A stretch of DNA of 64,000 nt, taken from NCBI RefSeq assembly GCF_007681555.1, contig NZ_VELE01000003.1, positions 186,001-250,000 on the forward strand, given 5' to 3'. The notes under the pieces are model-generated. The model made no database searches. It worked only from the letters and a program-made list of their open reading frames with translations, and was not told the origin of the DNA. The stretch's first letter is position 1. The number at the start of each line of letters is the position of its first letter. Below, one piece after another: positions 1-11,036 of this stretch. The DNA comes from Kocuria salsicia. Lineage in GTDB: Bacteria; Actinomycetota; Actinomycetes; Actinomycetales; Micrococcaceae. Position numbers and translations under genes: made by a program.

Positions 1-452
1 TGGTCCGCCTGGCACTCCGGGTCCTCGCACATGGCCGGGTAGAGCTCGAGCTGCTGGGTGCCTGTCCAGCTGACTGCGAGGTTCAGCTCCATGATGGGGG
101 TGCCGGGTGTGTAGTTCTGGGGCTGGTGGTACGCGTAGCTCAGCGTCACGGAGCGGATCTGGGAAATCGGCACGGTCTCCGTGGACACTCGTGCCACGGT
201 CTCCGCGCCGACGTCGTCGAACTGCTGGTCGTCCACGTGCGTGATGTGCAGAACGTCCTCCGCGAGCACGAGCGCCGTGATGTGGCGGTGCAGCTCGGTG
301 TTCGTGAAGTGGGTCTCCAGCTGCACGAGGTGGGACACGGGACGCCTGCCGTCCAGGGAGTCCTTGACCACGTCCGTGACGAGCTGGGGGTAGAAGCCCG
401 CCTTCTCGATGTCCTGGACCAGCCGTGAACCGTCGGGTGCTGAGAATGTCAT
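1..452 (-). CDS. DUF5998 family protein (3' end outside window)
   Basis: Partial gene: 150 codons are visible from ATG at 452 and the frame runs off the left edge without a stop. The protein begins MTFSAPDGSRLVQDIEKAGF and contains the stretch VLAEDVLHITHVDDQQFDD. It resembles the actinobacterial DUF5998 family, which has no known function; that call is from memory of the family, not from a search. It lies 58 nt downstream of the kinase gene on the same strand. A GACAAT hexamer ends exactly 6 nt before the ATG, so it may also have its own leaderless promoter. No signal peptide or membrane segment is visible. Confidence 0.75.
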   Translation of the reverse strand, partial: MTFSAPDGSRLVQDIEKAGFYPQLVTDVVKDSLDGRRPVSHLVQLETHFTNTELHRHITALVLAEDVLHITHVDDQQFDDVGAETVARVSTETVPISQIRSVTLSYAYHQPQNYTPGTPIMELNLAVSWTGTQQLELYPAMCEDPECQAD

Positions 453-458
453 GGCGCC

Positions 459-464
459 ATTGTC
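459..464 (-). promoter_or_regulatory. Putative -10 hexamer of the DUF5998 gene
   Basis: GACAAT on the minus strand, followed by 6 nt and then the ATG at 452. This is the same spacing as the other putative leaderless starts in the window. Confidence 0.4.
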
Positions 465-510
465 CTCTACCCGGGCGGACGGGGCACATCCGTGACCAGC
501 CGCGCACCGC

Positions 511-2229
511 TCACGGGGTCACAACGCACGAGACCGTGCCGTCCTCCAGCTCCGTGCACACGGGCGTGGCGTCAGTGGTGGGTTCCGCGGTGGGCACGGT
601 GGGCGCCTCGTTGCCCGGTTGTGCGGGGCTCGTGGTCGGTGCGGGTGAGGTGCTCGGACTCGAAGGGTCCGTGCCACCGCCCCACTGGGCGAGCAGCGGC
701 CCGAGCCACACGTAGCCCACCGCCAGCGCGAGCACAACCAGGGCCAGCATCAGCAGCCACCAGGGCCAGCGCGGGCCACGACGACGCGGCGGGGCCGCCT
801 GCCCCAGGCCCGTGTCCGCGGAGTCCGTCGTCGCCGGGTCCGTGGCCGCTGCCACAGAGCCCTGCGAAGCCCCGACGTCATAGGGTTCGGTCTCGTACAG
901 CCCCGCCTGCACGGTGGCCACCACGGGCTCGACCACCAAGGGGTCGACCGCCGCTTGCCCCGAACCGCCCGGCGCCTGACCGTCACGGAATTCCTGACCG
1001 TCACTGAAGCCATGGTCGTCGGCGAAGCCCTGGCTGTCAGCGGTGCCGTGGGCGTCGGTGGGTATGGCAACGGTGGCGTCCGTGACCTCCCCGAGGGAGT
1101 CCTCCGCCGGGGCCAGCTGCTCCGTGGGCTCCACCGGGGCGAAGGGCCGCAGCGGGTCCCCGGACCACTGCGCCGCCACCGGCTGCCCCGCAGCGGCAAG
1201 GCCCTGCGCACGCTGCCCGTCAACCGGCTGTCTCCGAAGGTGTTGTCCCTGAGCTGGTTCCCCCTGGGCCGGCAGCGCCTTGCGGTGCACCGCGTGCCAC
1301 GCGAGCGGTGCGTCCGGCGTGCCCGCCCCGGGAGGCAGTCGGGCGGCGTCGGCCACCGGGGACAGCTCCCGCTCCGTGGTGGGTTCCAGGACGTCGAACA
1401 CCTCGAAGGGCTCGCCGTCCGCCGTCTCGCTCTGCTTGTTCTCGCGCTCCGGGGCGGTCTCCAACAGAGCGGTGACCAGCTCCTGCGCCGCCCGGGTGCG
1501 CTCCTCGGGCTCCCGGCTGAGCAGCCCAGCCATGCCCCGGCGCAGCACGGGCGAGTTCTCGAACAGCCCCAGCCGGGCAACATCGTCCGGGCCCAGAGGG
1601 TCCCCGCTGAGGTCAACCTCCGGCAGCACCATGCGCACGGCGGTCACGCCCGCGGCGTAGAGGTCCATGGTCGGAGAGGGGTTGCCGGGGGCGTACGCCT
1701 CGTGCGGGAGGTAGCCCGGGGTGCCCACCACGGTGCCGGTGTGCGTGAGCCGGGCGTCGTCCGTGCGCACCGCAATGCCGAAGTCCGCGAGCCGCGCGAC
1801 CGGCGGGGCAGAGCCCGTGGGCTCGAGCAGCACGTTGGCGGGCTTCACGTCCCGGTGCACCCAGCCGCGGGTGTGCACGAACTGCAGGGCCTCGAGCAGC
1901 TGGTAGACGAGCTCCTCGGCGAGCGCGTCCGAGACCGGGCCGTTATCCTGCAGCGCGGCCTCCAGGGTGCCGCCTGAAACCAGTTCCATGGCGATGGCCA
2001 CGTGCTCGTCCTCCGCGGCCCACCCGTAGGGGGCCACCACGTGCGGGTGCTCGAGGTTCACGGACTGTTCGCGCACGAAGCGCAGCAGGTCCGCGGAGTC
2101 GCGCTGGCGCAGCACCTTGGCAGCGCAGATCCGGCCGAGCCGCAGGTCCTGGGCGCGCCACACGGCACCGCTGCCGCCCTCCGCAACGGGCGTGAGCAGT
2201 TCGAAGCGTCCAGCGATCGTGTCCCGCAC
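511..2229 (-). CDS. Membrane-anchored serine/threonine protein kinase
   Basis: A 572-residue Hanks-type kinase. The kinase domain (about 8-260) is complete: glycine loop EGGSGAVW near 17-24, Lys38 in AAKVL, catalytic HRDVKPANV with Asp127, DFG Asp149, and a GTPGYLPHEAY activation segment. A long Pro/Ala/Gln-rich linker leads to one transmembrane helix (LLMLALVVLALAVGYVWLG) near residue 500. The roughly 55-residue outer tail ends in a Cys pair (CTELEDGTVSC). There are no PASTA repeats, so it is not a PknB-type peptidoglycan sensor. The start is GTG, 13 nt after the stop of the upstream GNAT/ligase gene, so the two are probably co-transcribed. The signal and substrates are unknown. Confidence 0.92.
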   Translation of the reverse strand: MRDTIAGRFELLTPVAEGGSGAVWRAQDLRLGRICAAKVLRQRDSADLLRFVREQSVNLEHPHVVAPYGWAAEDEHVAIAMELVSGGTLEAALQDNGPVSDALAEELVYQLLEALQFVHTRGWVHRDVKPANVLLEPTGSAPPVARLADFGIAVRTDDARLTHTGTVVGTPGYLPHEAYAPGNPSPTMDLYAAGVTAVRMVLPEVDLSGDPLGPDDVARLGLFENSPVLRRGMAGLLSREPEERTRAAQELVTALLETAPERENKQSETADGEPFEVFDVLEPTTERELSPVADAARLPPGAGTPDAPLAWHAVHRKALPAQGEPAQGQHLRRQPVDGQRAQGLAAAGQPVAAQWSGDPLRPFAPVEPTEQLAPAEDSLGEVTDATVAIPTDAHGTADSQGFADDHGFSDGQEFRDGQAPGGSGQAAVDPLVVEPVVATVQAGLYETEPYDVGASQGSVAAATDPATTDSADTGLGQAAPPRRRGPRWPWWLLMLALVVLALAVGYVWLGPLLAQWGGGTDPSSPSTSPAPTTSPAQPGNEAPTVPTAEPTTDATPVCTELEDGTVSCVVTP

Positions 2230-2242
2230 CCTGCCGGGGCCC

Positions 2243-4933
2243 CTAGCCCAGCATCGCGCGGCGGGCGCTGTCCGTGCGCTGTCCGGGGTCCCCGATCTTG
2301 ACCGTGGCCGAGAGCACCGTGAGCACCGAGCCGGAGAGCACCACGGGGTTCAGTTCCAGGAAGGCGATCTCCGGGAAGCGGTCCTTGAGGAAGGCGACAC
2401 GGTTGACGAGCTGCTCCAGGCCGGTCGTGTCCACCGGGGGCACGCCCTGGTAGCCGAAGAGCTTGCGGGCAGCCTTGGGGGCTCGCACCATGCGGGTGAT
2501 GTCCCGGTCGGTGAGCGGGGGCACCCGGTGGGCCCAGTCGTCCAGGAGGTTCACCGCGTCCCCGGCCATCCCGAAGGAGAGCACGGGCCCGATCAGCGGA
2601 TCCTCTGCCGCGCGCAGCACCACCGTCTGTCCGGTCGGGGCCATGGACTGCACCTCGAAGTCGGTCACGTCCCACCCCGCGAGCGTGCGCTTCATGGTCT
2701 CCACGGCAGTACGCAGCTGCCCCTCGTCCGCGATGTTCAGCACCACCCCGCCCAGGTCCAGGCGGTGGCGCAGGAACGGGTCCGTGGTCTTCAGCGCGAC
2801 GGGGTAGCCGAGCCTGCCGGCAGCGGCCACGCCCTCCTCGAGGTCGTGGAAGCGCACGGACTCGAGCACACGGATTCCCGCGTGGCCCAGCAGCTCGTTG
2901 CGTTCCGCGACGCCGAGCTCGTAGAGGGCGTCCCCGGTGATCTTGCGGCGCTCGCGCTCCAGGAACTTCTCCACGGCGTCGAAGTCGAAGTCCTCCGGGT
3001 CCACCACCACGCCCTGGTCCTGCGAACGCCACGCGGTGTAGCCGATCACCCGCGCGAGCGCGTGCATAGCGGTTCCGGGCGAGTCGAAGCACGGCAACGC
3101 CGGGTGGCCGTCCGCGAGCACCGCGGTGGTCACGGCGTCCGGGCCGTGCTGGCCGGTGAAGACCGCCACCGTGGTGCGGTCGGCGGCGCTCGCCTCCTGC
3201 GCGACCGCTGCCGCGACCGCGCGCTGGTCCAGTCCGCGCACGGGCATCAGCACGAGCACCACGCTGTCCACGTCCCCTGAGGTGAGCTGGGCGCGGACGG
3301 CGGTCAGCACGGCCTCGTGTGCGTCCCCGGCACCGCCGGAGGTGTCGACCGCGCCGTCGACCGCCACGGGTTCCAGGCCCAGTCGCAGCGCCGTGTCCTC
3401 GGTGAGCTGGGCGAGGGCCAGAGCGTTGGAGACCACCGCGATCCGGGCAGATGCGGGCAGCGGCTGGCTCTCGGTGATGGCCGCGATGTCCATGAGCTCC
3501 TCGGCGGTGGCCGCGCGGATCACCCCGGCCTGGCGAAACATGGAGTCCAGCGCACCCGGCGGTGCCTGGGTGACACGCCCGGTGTGGCCCGGGGGCAGCC
3601 GCAGCCCGGTGACCTCGGACTTGGCCACGATCACAGGCTTGCTCAGGGACAGCCGCCGCGCGATCCGGGAGAATTTGCGCGGGTTTCCCACCGACTGCAG
3701 GTAGAGCCCGCACACGGTGGTCCCGGGGTCGTCCTCCCAGTACTGCATGAGGTCGTTGCCGGAGACGTCCGCACGGTTTCCGGCGGAGAGGTAGCTCGAC
3801 AGGCCCACACCGTGGCGCAGTGCCGCGCCGTAGAGCATGGAGCCAACGGCCCCGGACTGGGAGAACAGGCCCAGCCCGCCCCGCCGCGGCATCTCGGGGA
3901 GCACCGAGGCGTTGAGGGACACGTCCGGGTCCGTGTTCATCAGCCCCAGGCTCGCGGGGCCCACCACGCGCATCCCGGCCGCGCGGGCGATCCGCACGAG
4001 CCTGCGCTGGTCCGCGGCGCCGCTCGCGCCGTCCTCCGCATACCCACCCGTCATCACGACGACGGCCCGCACGCCGACCCTGCCGCAGTCGGCCACCGCC
4101 TCTTCGACGGCCTCGCGCGGGACAGCGATCACCGCGAGGTCCACCGCGGCGTCGATCTCCTGCAGGGAGGAGACGAACACGAGCCCCTCGCGCTCGTACG
4201 GCGTGTGGCCCACGCCGTAGAGGGTGCCGGTGTAGCCGCCGGTGAGGATCGCCTCAACCGCGTGGTGCCCTGCGTGGTCCGCGTGCGCCGAGGCCCCCAC
4301 GACCGCCACCGTGGTGGGGGTCAGCAGCTGCTGCAGCGAGCGCGCCTCGGCCCGGTGCTCACGGGCGGCCATCACGGCAAGGGACTTCTCCGTGGGGTCG
4401 ATGTCGAATTCGACCATCACCACACCGTCCTCGAACTGCCGGGAGACGTCGTAGCCGGCCTCCACGAAGACGTGGAGCATCTTGCGGTTCTCGGGCAGCA
4501 CCTCCGCAGTGAAGCGGTCGATGCCGTTCTCGCGGGCCGCCGCGGCCAGGTGCTCGAGGAGGATGGAGCCGATCCCGCGGCCCTGGTGGTGGTCCGAGAT
4601 CATGAACGCGACCTCGGCCACGCGGGGGCTGACGCGGTCGTAGCGGCCCACGCCAATCATCTTCCCGCCGAGGATCAGCACGAAGCACACGCGGTCCGTG
4701 TGGTCCACCGTGGTGAAGCGCTCCAGTTCCCGCTGGGAGAGCTGCGGCTTGTAGGAGAAGAAGCGCAAATAGATGGAGTCCTGGGACTGGGAGGAGTGCA
4801 GCTCCTGCAGCAGTTCCTTGTCCTGGGGGCTGATGGGGCGCAGGTGGGCCGTGGCGCCGTCGCGCAGGATCACGTCCGCCTCCCAGTACTCGGGGTAGGC
4901 CTTCGGCTGCGGAGCTTCGTCGGTGGAACCCAT
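2243..4933 (-). CDS. GNAT acetyltransferase fused to NDP-forming acyl-CoA ligase (PatA-like protein acetyltransferase)
   Basis: The 896-residue product is read from ATG 4933. An in-frame extension to 5089 would run into parC and is not coding-like. An N-terminal GNAT domain (about 20-175) has the acetyl-CoA loop HHQGRGIG at 115-122. It is followed by a CoA-binding domain starting near VAVVGASA (209-216), succinyl-CoA-synthetase-like domains (LFSQSGAVGS; GHTG with His450) and an ATP-grasp C-terminus. GNAT-first order matches Streptomyces PatA rather than enteric PatZ, where it is last. Members of this family acetylate lysines, notably in acyl-CoA synthetases. TACTCT lies 7 nt before the ATG, suggesting a leaderless transcript that continues into the kinase gene. 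Substrate is inferred only from the family. Confidence 0.88.
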   Translation of the reverse strand: MGSTDEAPQPKAYPEYWEADVILRDGATAHLRPISPQDKELLQELHSSQSQDSIYLRFFSYKPQLSQRELERFTTVDHTDRVCFVLILGGKMIGVGRYDRVSPRVAEVAFMISDHHQGRGIGSILLEHLAAAARENGIDRFTAEVLPENRKMLHVFVEAGYDVSRQFEDGVVMVEFDIDPTEKSLAVMAAREHRAEARSLQQLLTPTTVAVVGASAHADHAGHHAVEAILTGGYTGTLYGVGHTPYEREGLVFVSSLQEIDAAVDLAVIAVPREAVEEAVADCGRVGVRAVVVMTGGYAEDGASGAADQRRLVRIARAAGMRVVGPASLGLMNTDPDVSLNASVLPEMPRRGGLGLFSQSGAVGSMLYGAALRHGVGLSSYLSAGNRADVSGNDLMQYWEDDPGTTVCGLYLQSVGNPRKFSRIARRLSLSKPVIVAKSEVTGLRLPPGHTGRVTQAPPGALDSMFRQAGVIRAATAEELMDIAAITESQPLPASARIAVVSNALALAQLTEDTALRLGLEPVAVDGAVDTSGGAGDAHEAVLTAVRAQLTSGDVDSVVLVLMPVRGLDQRAVAAAVAQEASAADRTTVAVFTGQHGPDAVTTAVLADGHPALPCFDSPGTAMHALARVIGYTAWRSQDQGVVVDPEDFDFDAVEKFLERERRKITGDALYELGVAERNELLGHAGIRVLESVRFHDLEEGVAAAGRLGYPVALKTTDPFLRHRLDLGGVVLNIADEGQLRTAVETMKRTLAGWDVTDFEVQSMAPTGQTVVLRAAEDPLIGPVLSFGMAGDAVNLLDDWAHRVPPLTDRDITRMVRAPKAARKLFGYQGVPPVDTTGLEQLVNRVAFLKDRFPEIAFLELNPVVLSGSVLTVLSATVKIGDPGQRTDSARRAMLG

Positions 4934-4940
4934 AGACTTC

Positions 4941-4946
4941 AGAGTA
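4941..4946 (-). promoter_or_regulatory. Putative -10 hexamer of the GNAT/ligase gene
   Basis: TACTCT on the minus strand, 7 nt before the ATG at 4933. This leaves almost no 5' leader and supports the chosen start. Confidence 0.5.
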
Positions 4947-5003
4947 ACCAACCGTCTGCCCCGGTCACAGGTGCACGCACCGATTTCAAGGAGTTCCCTC
5001 TCG

Positions 5004-7577
5004 ATGGCACGCCGCCGCTCAGCCGCCCGCTCCCCCCAGGACGACCTGCCCGAGGACTTCGTCGAGCACATCGTGGACGTGGACGTCACCCGGGAGATGG
5101 AGACCAGCTTCCTGGAGTACTCCTACTCGGTGATTTACTCGCGTGCCCTGCCGGACGCCCGGGACGGGCTCAAGCCGGTGCAGCGGCGCATCCTGTTCAT
5201 GATGGATCAGATGGGCCTGCGCCCAGATCGCGGCCACGTCAAGAGCGCGCGCGTGGTCGGCGAGGTCATGGGCAAGCTGCACCCCCACGGGGACGCGGCG
5301 ATCTACGACGCGATGGTCCGCATGGCGCAGTCCTTCGCCATGCGCGTGCCTCTGGTGGACGGCCACGGCAACTTCGGTTCGCTCGACGACGGTCCGGCGG
5401 CCCCGCGCTACACCGAGGCCCGCATGGCCCCGGCGGCTCGCACGCTCACCGGGGACCTCGACGAGGACGTCGTGGACTTCGTGCCCAACTACGACAACCA
5501 GTTCCAGCAGCCGGGCGTGCTGCCCGCCGCGTACCCCAACCTGCTGGTCAACGGTGCCACGGGCATCGCGGTGGGCATGGCCACCAACATGGCACCGCAC
5601 AACATGCGCGAGGTGGCCGCCGGTGCGCGCCACCTGGTGCTCAACCCCGAGGCCACGCTGGAAGAGCTCATGAAGTTCATCCCCGGCCCGGACCTGCCCT
5701 CCGGGGGCCGGATCGTGGGCCTGGAGGGGATCCGGGACGCCTACCGCACCGGGCGCGGCTCGTTCCGCACGCGCGCCACGGTCTCCGTGGAGCAGGTCTC
5801 CCCCCGCAAGCAGGGCATCGTGGTCACCGAGCTGCCGTACATGGTGGGCCCGGAGAAGATCACCGAGAAGATCAAGGACGCCGTCCAGGCCAAGAAGCTC
5901 ACGGGCATCTCGGACGTCGTGGACCTCACGGACCGCACCAACGGGCTGCGCCTGGTCATCGAGGTCAAGAACGGCTTCAACCCCCAGGCCGTGCTGGCGC
6001 AGCTGTACAAGCACACGCCGCTCGAGGAGTCCTTCGGGATCAACAACGTGGCCCTCGTGGAGGGTCAGCCCCGCACCATGGGGCTGCTGGAGCTGCTGCG
6101 GGTCTACACGGAGCACCGGATCGCGGTGGTGCGCCGGAGGACCGCGTTCCGGCTGGCGAAGCGGCAGGACCGGCTGCACCTGGTGGAGGGCCTACTGGTG
6201 GCCATCGTGGACATCGACGAGGTCATCCAGATCATCCGCTCCTCCGAGGAGACGGCGCAGGCGCGGGACCGGCTGATCGCCGTCTTCGACCTCTCCCGTG
6301 CGCAGGCCGAGCACATCCTCGAACTGCGGCTGCGCCAGCTCACCAAGTTCTCCCGCATCGAGCTCGAGGCCGAACAGGACCAGCTGCAGAAGGAGATCGC
6401 CGAGCTCGAGGCGATCCTGGGCTCCGAGGCCACGCTGCGCGGCGTCGTCGCGGACGAACTGGCGGAGACGGCAGAAGATTTCGGCGACGACCGCCGCACG
6501 GTGCTGCTCGAGGCCGAGGACCTGCCCGCGGTCACGGCGGCCCAGGCCGGTGGGAAGAAGGCCCTGGCCGTGTCCGTGGCGCTGGAGATCAGCGACGACC
6601 CGTGCTGGGTCTTCCTCTCCACCACCGGGCGCATCGCCCGCAGCGCCGCGCGTGCCCCGCTCGTGGACGCCGCGCGGCGCTTCAAGCACGACGCCCTGAC
6701 CAGCGTGGTGCCGGCCACGGCGCGCGGGGAGATCGCGGCGGTCACCTCCACGGGCCGCATGCTGCGCGTCTCGTGCGTGGACATCCCGGTGCTCCCGGAC
6801 TTCGACGGCGTTCCCCGGCTCGCGGACGGTGTCCCCGCCGCGGACTTCCTGGGCCTGGAGAAGAAGGAGGAGCTCGTGGGGCTCGTGCCCCTCAACGAGG
6901 TTGTCGCGATCGGCACCGCCGAGGGCATGGTCAAGCGCGTGAACCCGGACTACCCTCTGAACCTGGACCAGTGGCCCGCGATCAAGCTCAAGGACCACGA
7001 CCGCGTGGTGGGCATTGGCGCAGCCCCGGACAGCGCGGAGCTCGTCTTCGTCTCCTCGGACGCCAAGCTGCTGCGCTTCCCCGCCTCCGCGGTGCGGCCC
7101 CAGGGCAGGACCGCGGGCGGCGTCGCCGGCATGAAGCTCGCCGCCGGTGAGCGCGTGGTCTTCTTCGGCGCGGTGCTGCCGCGCGAGTCCACCGTGGTGG
7201 TCACCCAGGCCCGCAGCGACGGCCAGCTGCCCGAGATGGGCGAGGCGTCCCTGAAGGTCACCCCGCTCGCCGAGTTCCCGAGAAAGGGACGGGCCACCGG
7301 GGGCGTGCGGGCCCAGCGGCTGCTCACGGGCGAGGACGGCCTGACACTGGCGTGGGTCGGCCACGGCCCCGCCAAGGCGGTCTCCCCCGCCGGTGTCGCG
7401 CGTTCGCTGCCCACCGAGTACGGCCGCCGGGACGGCTCGGGGGTGGGGATCGACCGAGCCGCGGCCGCGATCGGGCCCGCTCTCACGGGGCTTGCGGTGG
7501 GTGAGGAGTCGGACGCGGGTACCGCGAGCTCGGCGGGCTCCGCAGACGCCGCCGACAACGCTCCGGACGTTTCCTAG
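5004..7577 (+). CDS. parC: DNA topoisomerase IV subunit A
   Basis: The 857-residue subunit A of a type IIA topoisomerase cuts and rejoins DNA, chiefly to decatenate daughter chromosomes with ParE. The active-site tyrosine is Tyr136 in AAPRYTEAR. The quinolone region reads HPHGDAAIYD, with Ala98 at the usual serine position and Asp102 retained. The C-terminal wheel domain lacks a canonical QRRGGKG GyrA box and has only degenerate motifs such as RPQGRTAGGVAG, which favours ParC over GyrA. ATG 5004 is chosen because AAGGAG lies 10 nt upstream; longer in-frame starts lack a ribosome site. It converges on parE, which supports the topoisomerase IV assignment. A second gyrase A is the alternative. 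Confidence 0.9.
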   Translation: MARRRSAARSPQDDLPEDFVEHIVDVDVTREMETSFLEYSYSVIYSRALPDARDGLKPVQRRILFMMDQMGLRPDRGHVKSARVVGEVMGKLHPHGDAAIYDAMVRMAQSFAMRVPLVDGHGNFGSLDDGPAAPRYTEARMAPAARTLTGDLDEDVVDFVPNYDNQFQQPGVLPAAYPNLLVNGATGIAVGMATNMAPHNMREVAAGARHLVLNPEATLEELMKFIPGPDLPSGGRIVGLEGIRDAYRTGRGSFRTRATVSVEQVSPRKQGIVVTELPYMVGPEKITEKIKDAVQAKKLTGISDVVDLTDRTNGLRLVIEVKNGFNPQAVLAQLYKHTPLEESFGINNVALVEGQPRTMGLLELLRVYTEHRIAVVRRRTAFRLAKRQDRLHLVEGLLVAIVDIDEVIQIIRSSEETAQARDRLIAVFDLSRAQAEHILELRLRQLTKFSRIELEAEQDQLQKEIAELEAILGSEATLRGVVADELAETAEDFGDDRRTVLLEAEDLPAVTAAQAGGKKALAVSVALEISDDPCWVFLSTTGRIARSAARAPLVDAARRFKHDALTSVVPATARGEIAAVTSTGRMLRVSCVDIPVLPDFDGVPRLADGVPAADFLGLEKKEELVGLVPLNEVVAIGTAEGMVKRVNPDYPLNLDQWPAIKLKDHDRVVGIGAAPDSAELVFVSSDAKLLRFPASAVRPQGRTAGGVAGMKLAAGERVVFFGAVLPRESTVVVTQARSDGQLPEMGEASLKVTPLAEFPRKGRATGGVRAQRLLTGEDGLTLAWVGHGPAKAVSPAGVARSLPTEYGRRDGSGVGIDRAAAAIGPALTGLAVGEESDAGTASSAGSADAADNAPDVS

Positions 7578-7663
7578 GCTCGGCAGGACCGGCCCGCTCG
7601 CGGGAGCCGTGGCCGCTCCCCGCGCCCCGCGTCGTCATCCACCGCCCAGAAAGGCGCACCGGA

Positions 7664-9772
<2,109 letters not shown>

Positions 9773-10002
9773 GGTGGAGCTTCTCCCGGAGTCTGGGGGT
9801 GCCGCGCGCGGGCGGGGTGGGACTGTCTCACTCTAGACGGCGGCCCCGACGTTTGTGCGCGGTGGGCGAAACCGCGGGATCCCGGGAAGCAATCCCCGGG
9901 CCCGTGGGTTGTACTGGAACGTGCGGCCCCGGGTGTTCCCGGGACCGCACCGCGGCCGCACCGGCGTGCGAGGCCGCATCCCGTACTTGTGAGGAGGATC
10001 CC

Positions 10003-10203
10003 ATGAACGCGACTGTCGAAACGCGTGAACTCAACGCAACCCACCGTTGCGACGCCTGCGGTGCCCAGGCATACGTGCGCGTGGTCCTCGAGTCCACGGG
10101 CGGCGAGCTGCTGTTCTGCGCCCACCACGCCCGCGTCAATGAGGACAAGCTGCGTCCCCTGGCGTCATCGTGGCAGGACGAGACCCAGCGCATCGGAGCC
10201 TGA
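10003..10203 (+). CDS. DUF7455 family small zinc-ribbon protein
   Basis: A 66-residue protein with a probable zinc site: HRCDACGAQAYVRV near the N-terminus and LLFCAHHA in the middle (CxxC ... CxxH). It resembles the small actinobacterial DUF7455 family, of unknown function. The start is ATG 10003, preceded by GAGGAGG at 9991-9997; in-frame upstream codons are not coding-like. It is a single gene ended by a strong hairpin at 10248-10281. Its neighbours are parE, divergent upstream, and menG, convergent downstream. Confidence 0.85.
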   Translation: MNATVETRELNATHRCDACGAQAYVRVVLESTGGELLFCAHHARVNEDKLRPLASSWQDETQRIGA

Positions 10204-10247
10204 GAAGACCACGCGGCCCGGGTGACACCGGGCCTTGAGGACGACGA

Positions 10248-10281
10248 GAAGGGGCACGCATCCATGGATGTGTGCCCCTTC
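10248..10281. terminator. Bidirectional hairpin between the DUF7455 gene and menG
   Basis: GAAGGGGCAC pairs with GTGCCCCTTC and the stem continues almost to a 4-nt loop. It separates two convergent genes. A smaller GGCCCGG/CCGGGCC hairpin lies just before it at 10215-10234. Confidence 0.8.
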
Positions 10282-10310
10282 TACTGCGTCCAGCAGTGTC
10301 GTCCGCGAAC

Positions 10311-11036
10311 TCAGGACCCGGGCTTGCGGCCCCAGAGGATCACGTTGGTGCCCAGGTACTTGCTCTCGTAGCCCACGTCCACGAAACCGGCCTCGCGCAT
10401 CAGCTCCGCAACGCGGGCGGGCTGGATGAACCCGAGCGTGGAGTCCTTGAGGTAGTCGTAGGCGCGGCGGTCTCCCGCCACCACCTGACCGAGCAGAGGC
10501 AGCACCACGCTCATGCCCGCCGAGATAGCCAACCGCAGCGCGCCCCGGGGCGGCGCCGTCTCCAGCACGACGACGCGGCCGCCCGGGCGTAGCACCCGCA
10601 CCTGCTCAGCCAGCACGCGCGGTACGTCGCTCACGTTGCGCAGCAGGTAGCCGTGCGTCACCGCGTCGAAGGACTCGTCGTCGAAGCGCAGGCTGTGGGC
10701 GTCCGCGAACTCCCACGTGATGGCGTCGGCACCGGGTTTGGTGCGGGCCGTCTCGAGCATCTTCTCCGAAAAGTCCACGCCCGCGACCTCCGCCCGCGGT
10801 TCCCGACGTCGCAGCGCCAGGGCGATCTCGCCGGTGCCGGTGGCGATGTCCAGGACCCGCCCCCCGGGACCCACGCCGGCACGCTGGGCGACCTCACGGC
10901 ACCAGGCCGCGTGGCGGCCAAGCGTCATGAGCGAGTTGACCCGGTCGTAGGAGGTGGTGATCCGGTTGAAGATCCCCTGTACCTGCGTGTCCCGTGCGGT
11001 CATCGTGTGCTCCGCTCCCGCGGTCGTCCCTGTCAT
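10311..11036 (-). CDS. menG: UbiE/MenG-family methyltransferase, probably demethylmenaquinone methyltransferase
   Basis: A 241-residue class I SAM methyltransferase with SAM loop LDIATGTGEIAL, a UbiE-like N-terminal signature (YDRVNSLMTLGRHAAW), LLRNVSD and VLRPGGRVVVLE. MenG performs the last methylation of menaquinone, the respiratory quinone of Actinobacteria. The signatures diverge slightly (VN for MN, YLLRN for GLRN), so the substrate is likely but unproven. The ATG at 11036 shares one base with the sigA stop (TGATG), implying translational coupling. A second Met twelve codons in is possible, but the overlap favours the first. Confidence 0.75.
   Translation of the reverse strand: MTGTTAGAEHTMTARDTQVQGIFNRITTSYDRVNSLMTLGRHAAWCREVAQRAGVGPGGRVLDIATGTGEIALALRRREPRAEVAGVDFSEKMLETARTKPGADAITWEFADAHSLRFDDESFDAVTHGYLLRNVSDVPRVLAEQVRVLRPGGRVVVLETAPPRGALRLAISAGMSVVLPLLGQVVAGDRRAYDYLKDSTLGFIQPARVAELMREAGFVDVGYESKYLGTNVILWGRKPGS

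Noticed and set aside
3317-7150. A very long plus-strand reading frame (over 1270 codons) across the ligase and parC genes
   Set aside because: It is a shadow of high-GC coding in other frames. It is Arg/Gly/His-rich with no recognisable domain and overlaps two well-supported genes.
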